Source of the DNA: Tenrec ecaudatus
Taxonomy: Eukaryota > Chordata > Mammalia > Afrosoricida > Tenrecidae
DNA: 64,000 nt
NCBI RefSeq assembly: GCF_050624435.1
Contig: NC_134539.1
Coordinates: 49,880,001 to 49,944,000 of the forward strand
Direction of reading: 5' to 3'
This document shows, piece after piece, positions 42,001 through 54,000 of this stretch. The translations under genes were made by a program, and so were the position numbers. Each line of letters begins with the position of its first letter. Within the stretch, counting starts at the first letter, position 1. Under the pieces are notes generated by a model that was not told where the DNA came from, did no database searches, and worked only from the letters and a program-made list of their open reading frames with translations.

Positions 42001-45000
42001 AGAAAGAAAGGAACGCTGCCTGCCTCTTGGAATTCTGTCGGCAGGAAACGGGACATGTTGAGACCTAGTCCCTGGGGCAGCTGGGAGGTCAGCAGAGCAG
42101 CTGCAGGCAGCATAAGGAGCAGCGCCTTCTTCGCTTCCGAGGGCAGAGGCCACAATCGCCAGGATCTCAAAGAGCGGGCCCATCACCTCAGGTCTCAGAG
42201 CTGGATGTTTGTCCGCCTGGTCCCCTCGTGTGGGACCCCTAGGATGCAGCGGGGGTAGGGCTGCCACATCCAAGGGGCACAACTAGGGAGCCAGGGGGTG
42301 GGGCCACAACTAAGACAGGCTAGGAGAATGGGGCCAAGCTGAAGAACTGCCACCTCCGACGGCTTACAAAGTGAGCTGAAGGCCGGGCTGAGATAGCACT
42401 ATGCCCAGAGTCCAGAAGCTGTGACCAGCACCTAGAGTGGAGGGTGAGGCCACTGCCCGGTGGTCCTCGAGCTTGAGAGCCACTGTGATTTGTTCTACTG
42501 GGTTTGGGACTTGCTGGATGCCTCTTACTCCTTCTTTCCTTCTAATTTCTCCATTTGTATTGGAAATGTCTATTTCCTCGTGCCTACTTGACTGTGGTAC
42601 TTTAGAAATAGGTAACTTGTAGCCTAGATCCACAGGTTTACAGGTGAAGTATAACCTTGCACCAAGATAGATATGCTTAAAGTCTCACCCGTACTTGATT
42701 TAAATGGTTCACAAGGTAAGATTTTAAACTTGGGAGTTAATTTAAGGTTTGGGGATGATGAGTCAGAATGGACTTTAAAGGATGAAGTATAATAGATGGA
42801 ATTCTGTCCCCACCTCAAGTCTGTGTCTTCTAAGCCTGTGCTTATCATCTGATTTGGGGCTGGGATGCCTTAATAGGTTTGTTAGTGAGCCAGTGTCAAA
42901 TGTGTGTCTTGAGTCGATTTATTTTGAGATATACAGAGAGAGTCAACAGTCGAGCCGAGGAGAGATGGGGTAAGATGGAAGCCGAGACACATGCACATCT
43001 CTGTAGAACCAAGCAAAGAGGCAGCGAAGTTGAAGAGACAAAGCTTTTCCCTAGAGCCGGAGCTCTGAACGGGGACTTCCAGCCTCCAAAATGAGAAACG
43101 TTTGCTTGGTAAAGCCACTCACTGGGGCATTTCTGCCACAGCAGCACTAGGTAACTAAGACATTGCCTAAAGCAGAACAGCCCCTCCTTGTTTCTTTCTT
43201 TCTTTCTTTTTTTTTAACCAATTCTCATACTTTTTATTTTCTTCTCTGCTGGATTGTAGTTGCCTCAAAATAAAAACCAAATGTTCCCTGCCTACTACTC
43301 CATCACAGAGCCTTGCACATAGTAGGTATGGTGCTAACAAAGGTACTCACATGAACGAGTTGAGCAAGTGAGCTCAACTCTGAACAATGAGTGGCCTGGC
43401 CTGAGAAAACCAGACCTCCACATGCAGTCCCCTGTCCCTGGAACTTGTGTGTTTATGTTAACATACCTGGAATGCTGAGAGCTGTGACTGGATCTGCGGG
43501 CTGCCTGAGCTGGAGGACTGACCTCCGAGTCCAGTAGTTTCTTGCAGGGGCCAGTGGAGCTGGCAAGATCCTCCTTGTTACTGAGGTCTGAAGGCTGAGG
43601 CTCTCCTGGGCTTGCAGACCCAAAGGTCAGTGGATCGGCTTCCCTGGGCTCTAAAGCCAAGGCTGGTTTTGTGGAGCTCTCCTGCAGTGGGCCATCTGCA
43701 ATCACTTCCCCCACTGCAGCCTTGCTCAATGAGCCCTCTGATTTAGTGGTCCCTGGGCCTGGAGCAAGAGTCTCCTCGCATTCAGGGTCCATGTCTACAG
43801 AGCCTGGAGGGCTGGGTGGCATTGAAGGTGGGGGCCTGAGGGCCGGGTGGGATGGAATGTCAGTCACTTCAGGAAGGAGGGACTCGTCCTCTATCCCTGA
43901 TAGTACCTCTGCTCTGGAGGTCTCCCCTTTCCTTGTCTGGACATCCTCCGGGGGAGTAGGGGGGCCCTGAGGAGGGGGTGGCATGGTGGGGGGCTCCTGC
44001 CTCTCCCCGGTCAGGGATTCTTTAGGCAGCTCAAGATTGGTGGGAACGGACTGTTCCTGGGAAGGTCTCTGAGGTCTCTCTGCTCCTCCTCCTCCTTCTT
44101 CACTGCTGCTCTCCCCCTTCTCCTGCTCCTGACGGTTTAACAGCTGAAGGGTCACCATCTAGTCAAAAGCCCAGGAGGAAGAGCAGATGATCAGCACCAG
44201 GAAAAGAGCAGGCAGCCCTCACTCTTCCATCCTTTTAAACCCAGACTCATCGTCTAGGTCAACTGGTCCCGCTCCTTCCAGTCACACGAAGCACACCCTA
44301 TCAGGAACTGGAATTACTAATGATTGACTTTATATTCACTCTGTTCACCCTTTTGAAGGTTACACAGTAAGGTACCCATTTCTACAAAACAACGAACCTT
44401 AATCGTATTCATGATGGTCCCCAGCACAGTCCTGCCATTGTAAGATTCCTCCAGTTCAAACTCGCCCCGCAAGGATTGGAACACCCGGTTCATGATCTGC
44501 TTGACCTGCGTGAGGACGCGAGGAGGAAAATGAAACATGTTGCGGAGATCAAGCCATGAAGTAATGCAGTGAAACACAGAGGGGCTCGGAAGGCTAAAAT
44601 GCATCCCTACAGTAGAACACTGGTCATAACCCGAGGAGCTGAAGGCTGTTTCCTTCCTGAAAAAATTATGTCAAAACAATGAGATCATTTTGTGACAGTT
44701 AAGGTTAGCTGTCGGGAGCCCTGGTGGTGTAGTGGTTACATGTTGGGCTGCTAACCACAAGGTCGGCAGTTTGAAGCTACCAGTCCCTCTCATAAAGTGT
44801 CCAGTCTCGGAAACCCATTGGGGCAATTCTACCCGTCCTACAGATGAGTCAGAATTGACTCGATGGCAGTGCGTTTTGAAGGCCAGTTGTGAGAGTCCCC
44901 TGTCAAGGGCAGGCAGGCGTTGGGGAGAGGGGGTATGCGTGCTCAACAATGGACCACTCGAGGATGGCTCATTCCCACTGTCATCTCTGAGCGCTCCCTG

Positions 45001-48000
45001 GTGAATGCACATTAGTGGCTAGTGGATGCTGGATAGACTCCTTGGCCCCATCCCCCTTCTGTGATTTACATGCACTGGCCATATCTGGGCAAAGGATAAG
45101 GACCTTTTGGATTTGCCACCAAGGTGGCTAAGTTCCACAGGGTGCATTTTTCCTTAAGGCAGCCGGTTCGAGCATCACTGAAGTGAGAAAATAAAAACTA
45201 TCAAAACAACTTGGGTCCATTCTTTCTGAATGCTTGCTATGCACATTCAGCCCCTTGATACGCTACGGCCTGCTTCACCTGCAAAGTACCAGCTCACCTT
45301 CTCGGAGGGGTCTGGGGCAGCAGCTTCCTCCCCAGACATCTGGGACCTGCTCTTCTCCAGCTCCTTGACGCACTCTCCAGTTTGCTCTGTCAGAGCTGCC
45401 ACCTGGGCCTGGAGAGCTGAGCACTGCAGAGCAAACAGACTATGCTGTGGCCTAAGACCTGGAGCATCAGGGGAGGGTCGGGAAAGACAGGGGATGTTGG
45501 TCTGCTGTTGGCCAGCCACGCCCTGCCCGCCATGTCCGTGCTGGCTCGGAGCTGCGCTCTTGCTCAGTCCGCAATCTCTCCTCACAACCTCACTTCCTCT
45601 TTTTGAACAAGGCCACTTGTCTTGTTCCTAATCAGGTCAAGAACATAATGAAATCAAGGGGCGGGGCATCAGTGCTACTCATACAGACACATGACTAGTG
45701 AGTGGGAGAGGAAACCTATTCATCCATAAGGCCCACTTCATTCACCATCCCTGAGCCAAAAAAAGCTTTCAATAGGATACTTGAGTAAAACAAAGTAACT
45801 TCCAAATAGAGGGCTTTCATGCCAAGACCCCAACCTACTTCCTGTGCTCTTCTAAGCCTGCGGACACTATTCTGACACTCTATTCCGAGTCCTTCTGCAG
45901 TTGCTTAAGCTACTTGTCCTGCGTGGCTCTCGTGAATGTCGCTGCCTGGAAGAAGCCTTCCCTAGTCAGCTCATGCCAGCACCACGGCTCCCGGGTTCCA
46001 CTCTTCCTTCCTGCTTGGGAGGTTCTTGAGGACAAAGTGTTTGACCTTTCCCAAGGACAGCGTGTGTAACAACTGGCACTCAATAACTAGTTGTTTTATA
46101 AATAAAGGATTAAATAATAATGGAAAACATGCTCCAGAACACTGGTGCTATTTTTTCCTCCAGTTCACTGATCTGCATTCAGAGAGTGTGTGTGAGAGAT
46201 AATGGGCAAGAGTGCTAACTAACTGTAGTTTTGTTTTTTAGCTACTGACACATCTTAGGTCCACATGAATCTGTAAGACTCAAACAACTTGCTTGCATCA
46301 GGCCCGTCTAAGCTACCTGGTTCAGGGAAAACATCTACCTTGCCCTGAAGTTGTGTGAGTTTCTGTTGGTTGGCGTCCCTCTGTGCGCACACCTCCTGAA
46401 ACTGATGCAGATGTTCATCCTTGGCAGAGGCCAGCAAATGTTCACATTTGGCTTCCCACTGGGTCTGTAGCTCAGTCTGCACGAGAGACAGCTGCCAAGA
46501 GAAAGTAGTGACCATATCCTCGGGGGTTCTGTCACACTTGGGGAAGCCCACCACTCAAAAGAGCAAAAGCAGCAGCTAAATGTAGATTTCACAGGGACAA
46601 ATTGCTTCAGAGATCTTCATTTTTTTTTAAAGTAAATGCACTTTTTAAATGTAGGAATCCAGTTTCCATTTTTGCCAGGGCCCCACAAGGACAAAGACAA
46701 AGGCATCACTGTTTATATCAGGCAGGACCATAATGTGGTGGTCACTCTTCAGAGTTGGAAACCTGAACTCTATCGGTACAGGACTTATTTTTGTCAAAAT
46801 TCTTCACAGTGATCAAAAAGAGGGAAACAATTCACAGTGGTTAAACTCACAAGAAAATTGACAATACACATAGGAATTTATGAAATTACAATGAGTGAGG
46901 CAGCTGGCATATCCTATCATTGGACCTGGTTTCCCTTTCTCATCACCAAAACAAACCCCGTCTTTCCAAAGAAGAGCATGTACTCCAAGGATAGAGTTTG
47001 GTGGCTGAGGGCACTGGCCTTACAATGTTTGGAATTTTTTTTTAAAAACAGACCCAAAATGTTAATATTTTATTTACAAAGCTTTTTTGTTGTACAAAGT
47101 AAAAATGTGGTTACAATCCCAGTGTAACTGGAAGCCATGAATGGTTCATACTCACTGGTCACAGCTACCTGGGCTACAGCGGAGTCTCACACGGACACCT
47201 AACAACATTTACAATTTTGGTGGGGCGAAGTCCCCAACAATGTTTGGAATTTCAAGGTTTTTCATGTTTGTCTTGAACTCCACCATGAATAATTAATTGC
47301 TCGATCGGGGTGGTATGAACATCCTGTTTCTCATTACCTGCTCTGCAGTTGCTTGGTCTGTGGACACCCGAGCCTTTTTCAGGAGCTGTCGAAGTTTGTC
47401 CAATTCCTCTTGGTGTGACTTGCGAATTTCATCCATCTCCTCCTCCACCAGACAGCGCTCTTGAGCAGACTTCTTTTTCCTTTCCGAGAGGTTCTTGGGA
47501 CAAGAAAAGCATCATTAGCCCAAGCAAATGAACAGAGCATCAATGGGGCAGGTAAGGATGGCAATGTTAAGGATCATGCCCTTGTGGAAACAATCCTGAG
47601 TGTGTGTGTGTGTGAGATAGAGATAGAGATAGAGAGAGAGAGAGAGAGAGTTTCCCAATATAGTTAACAACCTTAGCTCCTTTTAAGAGATAAGAAACAT
47701 CCTAACATTGGTGTCAGTACCAGGGGATGGACACTCTCCTAGACTGCTGGTAGGAAAGTAAATTGCTACAGTCTCTCTGGATGGCAGTTAGGCAGTCCTG
47801 TGAAAGACTTTAACATGTGGACCACCCACACAATTCTACAAATTGGTACTGTGTTTCCCCCAAAATAAGACATACCCATAAAGTAAGCCGTGGCAGGATT
47901 TCTAAGCATTTGCTCAATATAAGTCATCCCCCGACAATAAGACACCGTGATGGGCTTGGCTCTGCAGCGCGCCGGCGCGGAGCAGTCAGAGACGGGCAGC

Positions 48001-51000
48001 CCTTCCCCTCTGCCCCATTGGGACAGCTGCTGTCCGGGAGGGACCGGAAGGTGTGGCAGCCCCACCCACAAGGTCGCCCCGTCGGTCCTGGTCGTTCTGT
48101 GCGTGCTGCCGGCTGAGGCGCACAGGGAGACACAGGCAGGACGCGCTGCTCTAGGAGTCGTGTGTCCTCAGGGGAAGGAGGAAAGCTGTGGCTGCCGTTG
48201 ACTCCGCTCCGTGGGCCCAGGTTCCAGAAGAAGACCGCTTCACTATGTTTGAATAAGTGTAGATTGTTGTACCATACTTCATAAAAATAAGACATGCCCT
48301 GAAAATAAGCCACAGCGTGTCTTCTGGAGGAAAAATAAATATAAGACAGTGCCTTATTTTGGGGGAAACACAGTATTTATATTGAGGAATGTTAGACTCT
48401 TAACAGTGCAGTGGTTCTCAACCTGTGTGGGTCGTGACCCCTTTGGGGGTTGAATGACTCACAGGGGTCGCCTGACTCATAACAGTAGCAAAATTAGTTT
48501 TGAAGTAACGACGAAAATAATGTTGTGGTTGTGGGTGACCACCTGAGGAACAGTCTGAAAGGGTCGCGGCATGAGGAAGGCTGAGAACCCCTGCCTTAGA
48601 GGGATGTTCACTGTGGCAGTGTCTACAGCAAGGGGAAACCTGAAACAGTCAGAACACCTAAAGACAGTGGTCACACACAAAATCATACAAGAAATTAAAA
48701 CCACAGACAGAGACTTACCCCTTTCTGAGAAAGGTACGAGGTCCACACAGTATTATGAGCTTTATTGAAACCTCAGAGAATATTTCCCTATTTAAACTGC
48801 TAGAAAAAGATAGGAAGGTCCCTACTTTGTTCAATGGGTATTACCCTGATGTTGAGATTTTGATGATAAAAGATACTATAATAAAGTTAAGAGCTAGGAA
48901 ACAGGAAGATCATTTGCAACAAGACTGACCAAGAATTAATGCCTTAAGACTGCCTACAAGACAAGTTAGCATTCCAATATATAAAGGGCAAAGGACATTA
49001 AAGAGAATTTACAAAAGAAATACATATAGAAACTAAATACAGGACAGTTTTACTATTAACAAAATACATATTAAAACGCGCTCTATTTCTCTTACCAAGC
49101 TAGTAAGACTAAGGAAAATGGATCTACGGGGAATGCAAAAGGAACTGGCGCATGTTCCCAGGCGCTGCGAGTCTAAAATGCACCCTCTTCTGGGGGTAAC
49201 CCGGCACTACTGCTGGGTTGTTTGGTTGCTTGTTTTTAGTATGTAATACATTTATAAGCTTTGGCATTTGAAACCTGTAATATATAATACATTTACTATC
49301 TTTCACATTTTAAATTTGAGGTTATAGTATATATTCATTTTTTGTTGATATATATATTAATCATTTTATTGGGGACTCGAACAACTCATCACAATCCATC
49401 CATCCATCATCCATCCCTTCATCGTGTCAAGCACATTTGTACATTTGTTGCCATCCTCATTCTCAAAACATTTTTTTCTACTTGAGCCCTTGGTATCAGC
49501 TTCTGTTTTTCCCCTTCCTCCCCGACCTTCCCTCTCTCATGAACCCTGGATAATTTATAAATCATTATTACTTTTTCATGTCTTATACTGACCGATGTTT
49601 CCCTTCACCCACTTTTCTGTTGTCCAACCCCCTGGGCGGGGGTTATAGGTAGATCATTGTGATTGGTTCCCCCTTCTCCCACCCCATTCCCCTTCCCCCT
49701 CCTGGTGTGGCTACTCTCAATATTGGTCCTGAGGGGCTTATCTGTCTGGGATTCCCTGTGTTTCCAGCTCTTATATGCACCAGTGTACATGCTTTGGTCT
49801 AGCCAGATTTGTAAGGTAGAATTGGGGTCATGACAGTGGGGGGAGGAAGCATTAAAGAACTACAAGGAAGTTGTATGTTTCATCAGTAGTATACTTGCAC
49901 CATGACTGGCTCATCTTTTCCTTGTGACCTTTCTGTAAGGGGATGTCCAATTGTCTATAGATGGGATTTGGGTCTCCACTCCTCGCCCTCCCACTAATTC
50001 ACGTTAATATGATTTTTTGTTCTGGGCCTTTGATGCCTGATACCTGATCCTATCGATACCTCGTGATCACATAGGCTGGTGTGCTTCTTCCATGTGGGCT
50101 TTGTTGTTTCTCAGCTAGATGGCCACTTGTTTATCTTCAAACCTTTATGACCCCAGATGCTATATCTTTTGATAGCCAGGCACCATCAGCTTTCTTTACA
50201 TTTGCTTATGCACCGCTTTGTCTTTAGGGATCACGGCAGGAAGGTGAGCATCATGGAATGCCAGGATAATAGAACCAAGTGTTCTTGCATTGAGGGAGTA
50301 CTTGAGTAGAGGCCCAATGTCCATCTGCTACCTTAATACTAAAACTATAAATATGTACATAAATCTATTTCCCCATCATCATATTTGCATATGGACACGC
50401 CTGCATTTAGACCTCTCTAAATGCCCTTTGCCTCCTAGTTCTTTCTCTATTTCCTTTGACTTGGCTCTGGTTCTGGCACTACCTCTGCACCACTCAGCTG
50501 AGCAACCTTCTCTCTGACCCAGCAAAGAGTTGAGTCTGTGGAAAGACTCAATCAAACTTGCAAAATTAGCTATACGATACAATGATGTCCACTGCAGCAA
50601 GGCCAGAAAATTAAATATCCATCAATAGGTAAAGGGTTACATAGAATACGGTACAGACTTTAAGCAGACTACTACACAATTGTTAAAAAGAATGAATATG
50701 ATTTAAATGTGTTTACGGAGTATGATGCCCATAACATACAAGTTAAAGAGAGCATTAAACATAATGTTAAAACAAATAATGATACTTACGTGTTTACATG
50801 CACAAAGCAAATCTAGAAGGATGACTTATTTACTGTTTCTTGCAGTTATCTCTAAGGCCTGAGATGAACCACCCACTCCCTATGAGTCGATCCTGACTCA
50901 GAGAAACCCTGCAGGAGAGAGTTGCTCCACAGTTTCTGAGGGTGTAATCTTTATGAAGGCAGACCCAGCCATCTCTCTCCTGCATACGAGCGGGTGAGTT

Positions 51001-54000
51001 TAAACAGCTGACCTCATGGTTAACAACACAGGGCTTACCCCACTGTGCCATGAGAGCTCCTCAGGCATGAGGGCAGAAAGAGCTAAAGACATTTCTTTAT
51101 TTTAGACTTTTCTATACGCTGTACTTGATGAACACAATAAGTATATATCCTTTCATATAGATTCTTATATATCCAATTCAACTTTTAACATACGTGCAAC
51201 TTACTGATAGCAATTATAATTCCAACCCTTAATCAATGCCTTTTCCATTAGTTAACCTCCTCACCCCCCCCTGAAAACCACTAATAACTTGTAAATTTGG
51301 TTTGCATACATTTGTCTTTTCTTGTCCTTTTAGATAAGTGAAGTTATACGATTGTCCTCTTGTGATTGGCTTATTTTGTTCAACAAAATGTCTTCAACTC
51401 CATTTACAATTAGCAAGTATCAAGACTTCATTTCTCCTACCCATTCATCTAGTGGGGGGCGTTTAGGTTGCTTGGACCTTTTGGTTAAAGTGAGTAGTGA
51501 TTCAGTGAACAATGATATACAAGTCTCTTTCTGAGCCTCTGCTTTCAAATGTTTGGAGTATAGACCTAGAACTGAGATTGTGGGAGGACCATAGCTTGTC
51601 TGCTTCTATAAATACTCAATATAGTCTCTGAATTGGAGTCAACTCGAAGGCAATAGGTTTGTTTGTTTGTTTTCTGAGGAGCCTTAATGGCACTGTCAGT
51701 TAAGTGTTGGGCTGCTAACTACCAAGTCAGCGGTTCAAATCCATCAGCTTTCTTCAGGAAATTCTGTTGAAATCAAAGGGGTGGCAGTAGTGTTTTATTT
51801 TTTTTAGGAACTACCACCATTTTCCATGTTTATACCATTTTGCATTCCCACCAGCAATGGGTTCCAATTTACCACATCCTCACCAACCTTTGTCATGTTG
51901 TTTTCTGCTGTTTTTAGCCATCCTAGTAGAAGTTTAATGGTTTATCATTGAAGGTTAGATTCAAACCTGTGATAGTTAATGATAAGCCTCTTTTCATGTC
52001 TTTAGTGGCCATCTGATTGTCCTTTTTGGTGAAATGGACAATCAAGTCCTTCTTTGCCCATTTTATAGGCAGGATAATCGACATATACCATTATATTTAA
52101 AAGGAAAAGGAAACATGCCACTGGGCCGGACAGAGGAATCTGAATCGGAGAACTTACTTTTTCCAGAGACTCTTTCTCAGCTCTCAGGTCAGCCAGCTCC
52201 TCCTCCAGAGATGTCACCTTGAGCTCTAGTTGTTTACGGCTCTGCTTTTCACTTTGGACTTTGGACTGTGCTTGCTCCGAAGTTTCTTGGACCTCTAGGG
52301 GACAATAGCAGAGACTTGGCTGGGAAACTGGAGCTACCGTGGGCAATAGGACATCCCACAGCTCTGTCAAAGCGCCATGCGGTGACTTCTATCCTGTCGA
52401 AGAGCAGCTTCCATTCACGTCTTACAGAACTCTTCACTAACCAGCAATACGACTAACCGAGTCAGTAGCTAACTCTTGCACTGCAGTGAGTGAAATTCCT
52501 TCGTATAGCTCTTCTATCCATAGGCTTTGTAACACACACCCAATGACTAGGGGGGGGTATGCAAATGGAATAAAGACGGATGGCTCAGTTTTGTCATCCC
52601 ACCAGGTATGAAATGAGCCATGTTTGAAGCAGTAACAAAGATTCCCAAGACCACAAAGAAAGACGAGCCATATAAGCAAGGCACAGTAGACTTCCTAGAC
52701 CATGGAGTGAGTAAAAATGAGTGTCTTGGAGTGGAGGCTGGCAAGCACACTGGGGTGGCCACTGGCCATTATCAGTGCTAAAGGAATATCTGTAACATTT
52801 ACCTGAGCAGAGGAGAGGCTGACCAAAGTGAGGCATACCTGTGAGCATGGCTCAGAAGAAGCACTTTTGACAAAAGAGTTGTGCCCTTAACATTTCTGAC
52901 CCTGATTTTTAACATGTTAATTTCACTAATGAAACTCCATAATTGTGAGTATTGTAAGCAGAGGTGTGTCTATTGAGTAGTGAGATAGTTAAAGTTTATC
53001 GTGCCAACCTGGTCGATAAACACATGTGGGGTTAATTGAAGGGTGGAGAGATAAATGACTCAGTGAGCCTCACCTTTTGAGTTCTCGGGTCTCTTGCTTT
53101 GTGATGGTCGGACAGGGTGCAGCTGCCTTAGCTAGTTCTCTGCTTCAGCTGGCAAGGCTCACTTCCTGCGAGACCATCCCTGAGGAAAAGCCACATGGAC
53201 CTGCCCCGATGCAGCCCTGGGTGTTGGAGCAGTGGTGTGGAGACCCCTGCCAACGCTGAGATGCTTACACATTCACTGACTTGGCTTTCCTTCTGCAGTC
53301 GGCCTCATTGTATGTGTTTTGTGAGATGGAGGAGGACTTTGTGGATTGGTGTCAGACATATGGGCTAATGCTGGACTTGTGGGCTTGGGCAGCACTGGGT
53401 TGGGATGTTTTCTTGATGTGTACTTACCTTTTTAATAAAACTCTCCCTTCTACATGCGTTTCTGTGGATTTGGATTCTCCATGCTAGTGAAGCTGGCGCA
53501 GGACAAGCCAGGGTCCCTATGGCAATCGTGCACACACCAACTCCTATTTAACCTACAGGAAGTCACAGCTCCACATACGAGGGGCACCCCCAAACAACCG
53601 GAAACATCCTGCTTGGGCGAAACTTTCATAGCACTCGTTTTCCCTGCCGGGTGACGAGCACTGAGCAACTCGCTCTGAGTTAGTGCACCCAACGGCATCC
53701 CCTGAGACAGTTCTCTCTGGTCACAGGGAATTTTTTCATAAAAGTAGTTTGCTCAAACCTGATTTTTGTGTTAGCTGATTTAAGAGAAAAGCGTGCGGTT
53801 GTGAAATTTTGTTTACTAATTGGGAAACGCAGCAGAAACTGTTGTGGTGTTGAACACAATTTCTGAGGACAGCGCTGTGGGAAAACCTCAAGTGTAGGAG
53901 TGGCTTTGTTTCAAGAAAGGTGAAATGTCGATTGATGACAAACCTCGTCTGGACGTCTGTCAACTCCCGAATGGACAAAGATGTTGAAAAAATTCGTGCA

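Larger units (their letters stand above)
40420..43466 (-). other. FKBP15: FKBP15 intron between 40323 and 43467 exons
   Basis: 3.0 kb. Contains (TA/CA)n at 40894-40935, a protein-like plus-strand ORF (41172-41387), a LINE tail (41455-41660) and a MaLR-like LTR (42783-43162). 41700-42780 holds nothing recognised. Confidence 0.85.
47494..52157 (-). other. FKBP15: FKBP15 largest intron in the window
   Basis: 4.7 kb and mostly transposons: microsatellite 47600-47650, mariner-type MITE 47849-48373, SPIN 48409-48593, LINE 49350-50470, AfroSINE 50858-51062, old L1 51080-51950. 48600-49350 is AT-rich and unassigned. Confidence 0.88.

Noticed and set aside
43334-43466. Extension of the FKBP15 reading frame past 43467
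   Set aside because: The frame continues beyond the GTATGT donor, but the next exon at 40323-40419 completes the split Ser codon and restores the known protein.
44714-44790. AfroSINE heads as tRNA genes
   Set aside because: They are tRNA-like only in origin; no acceptor stem or cloverleaf remains.
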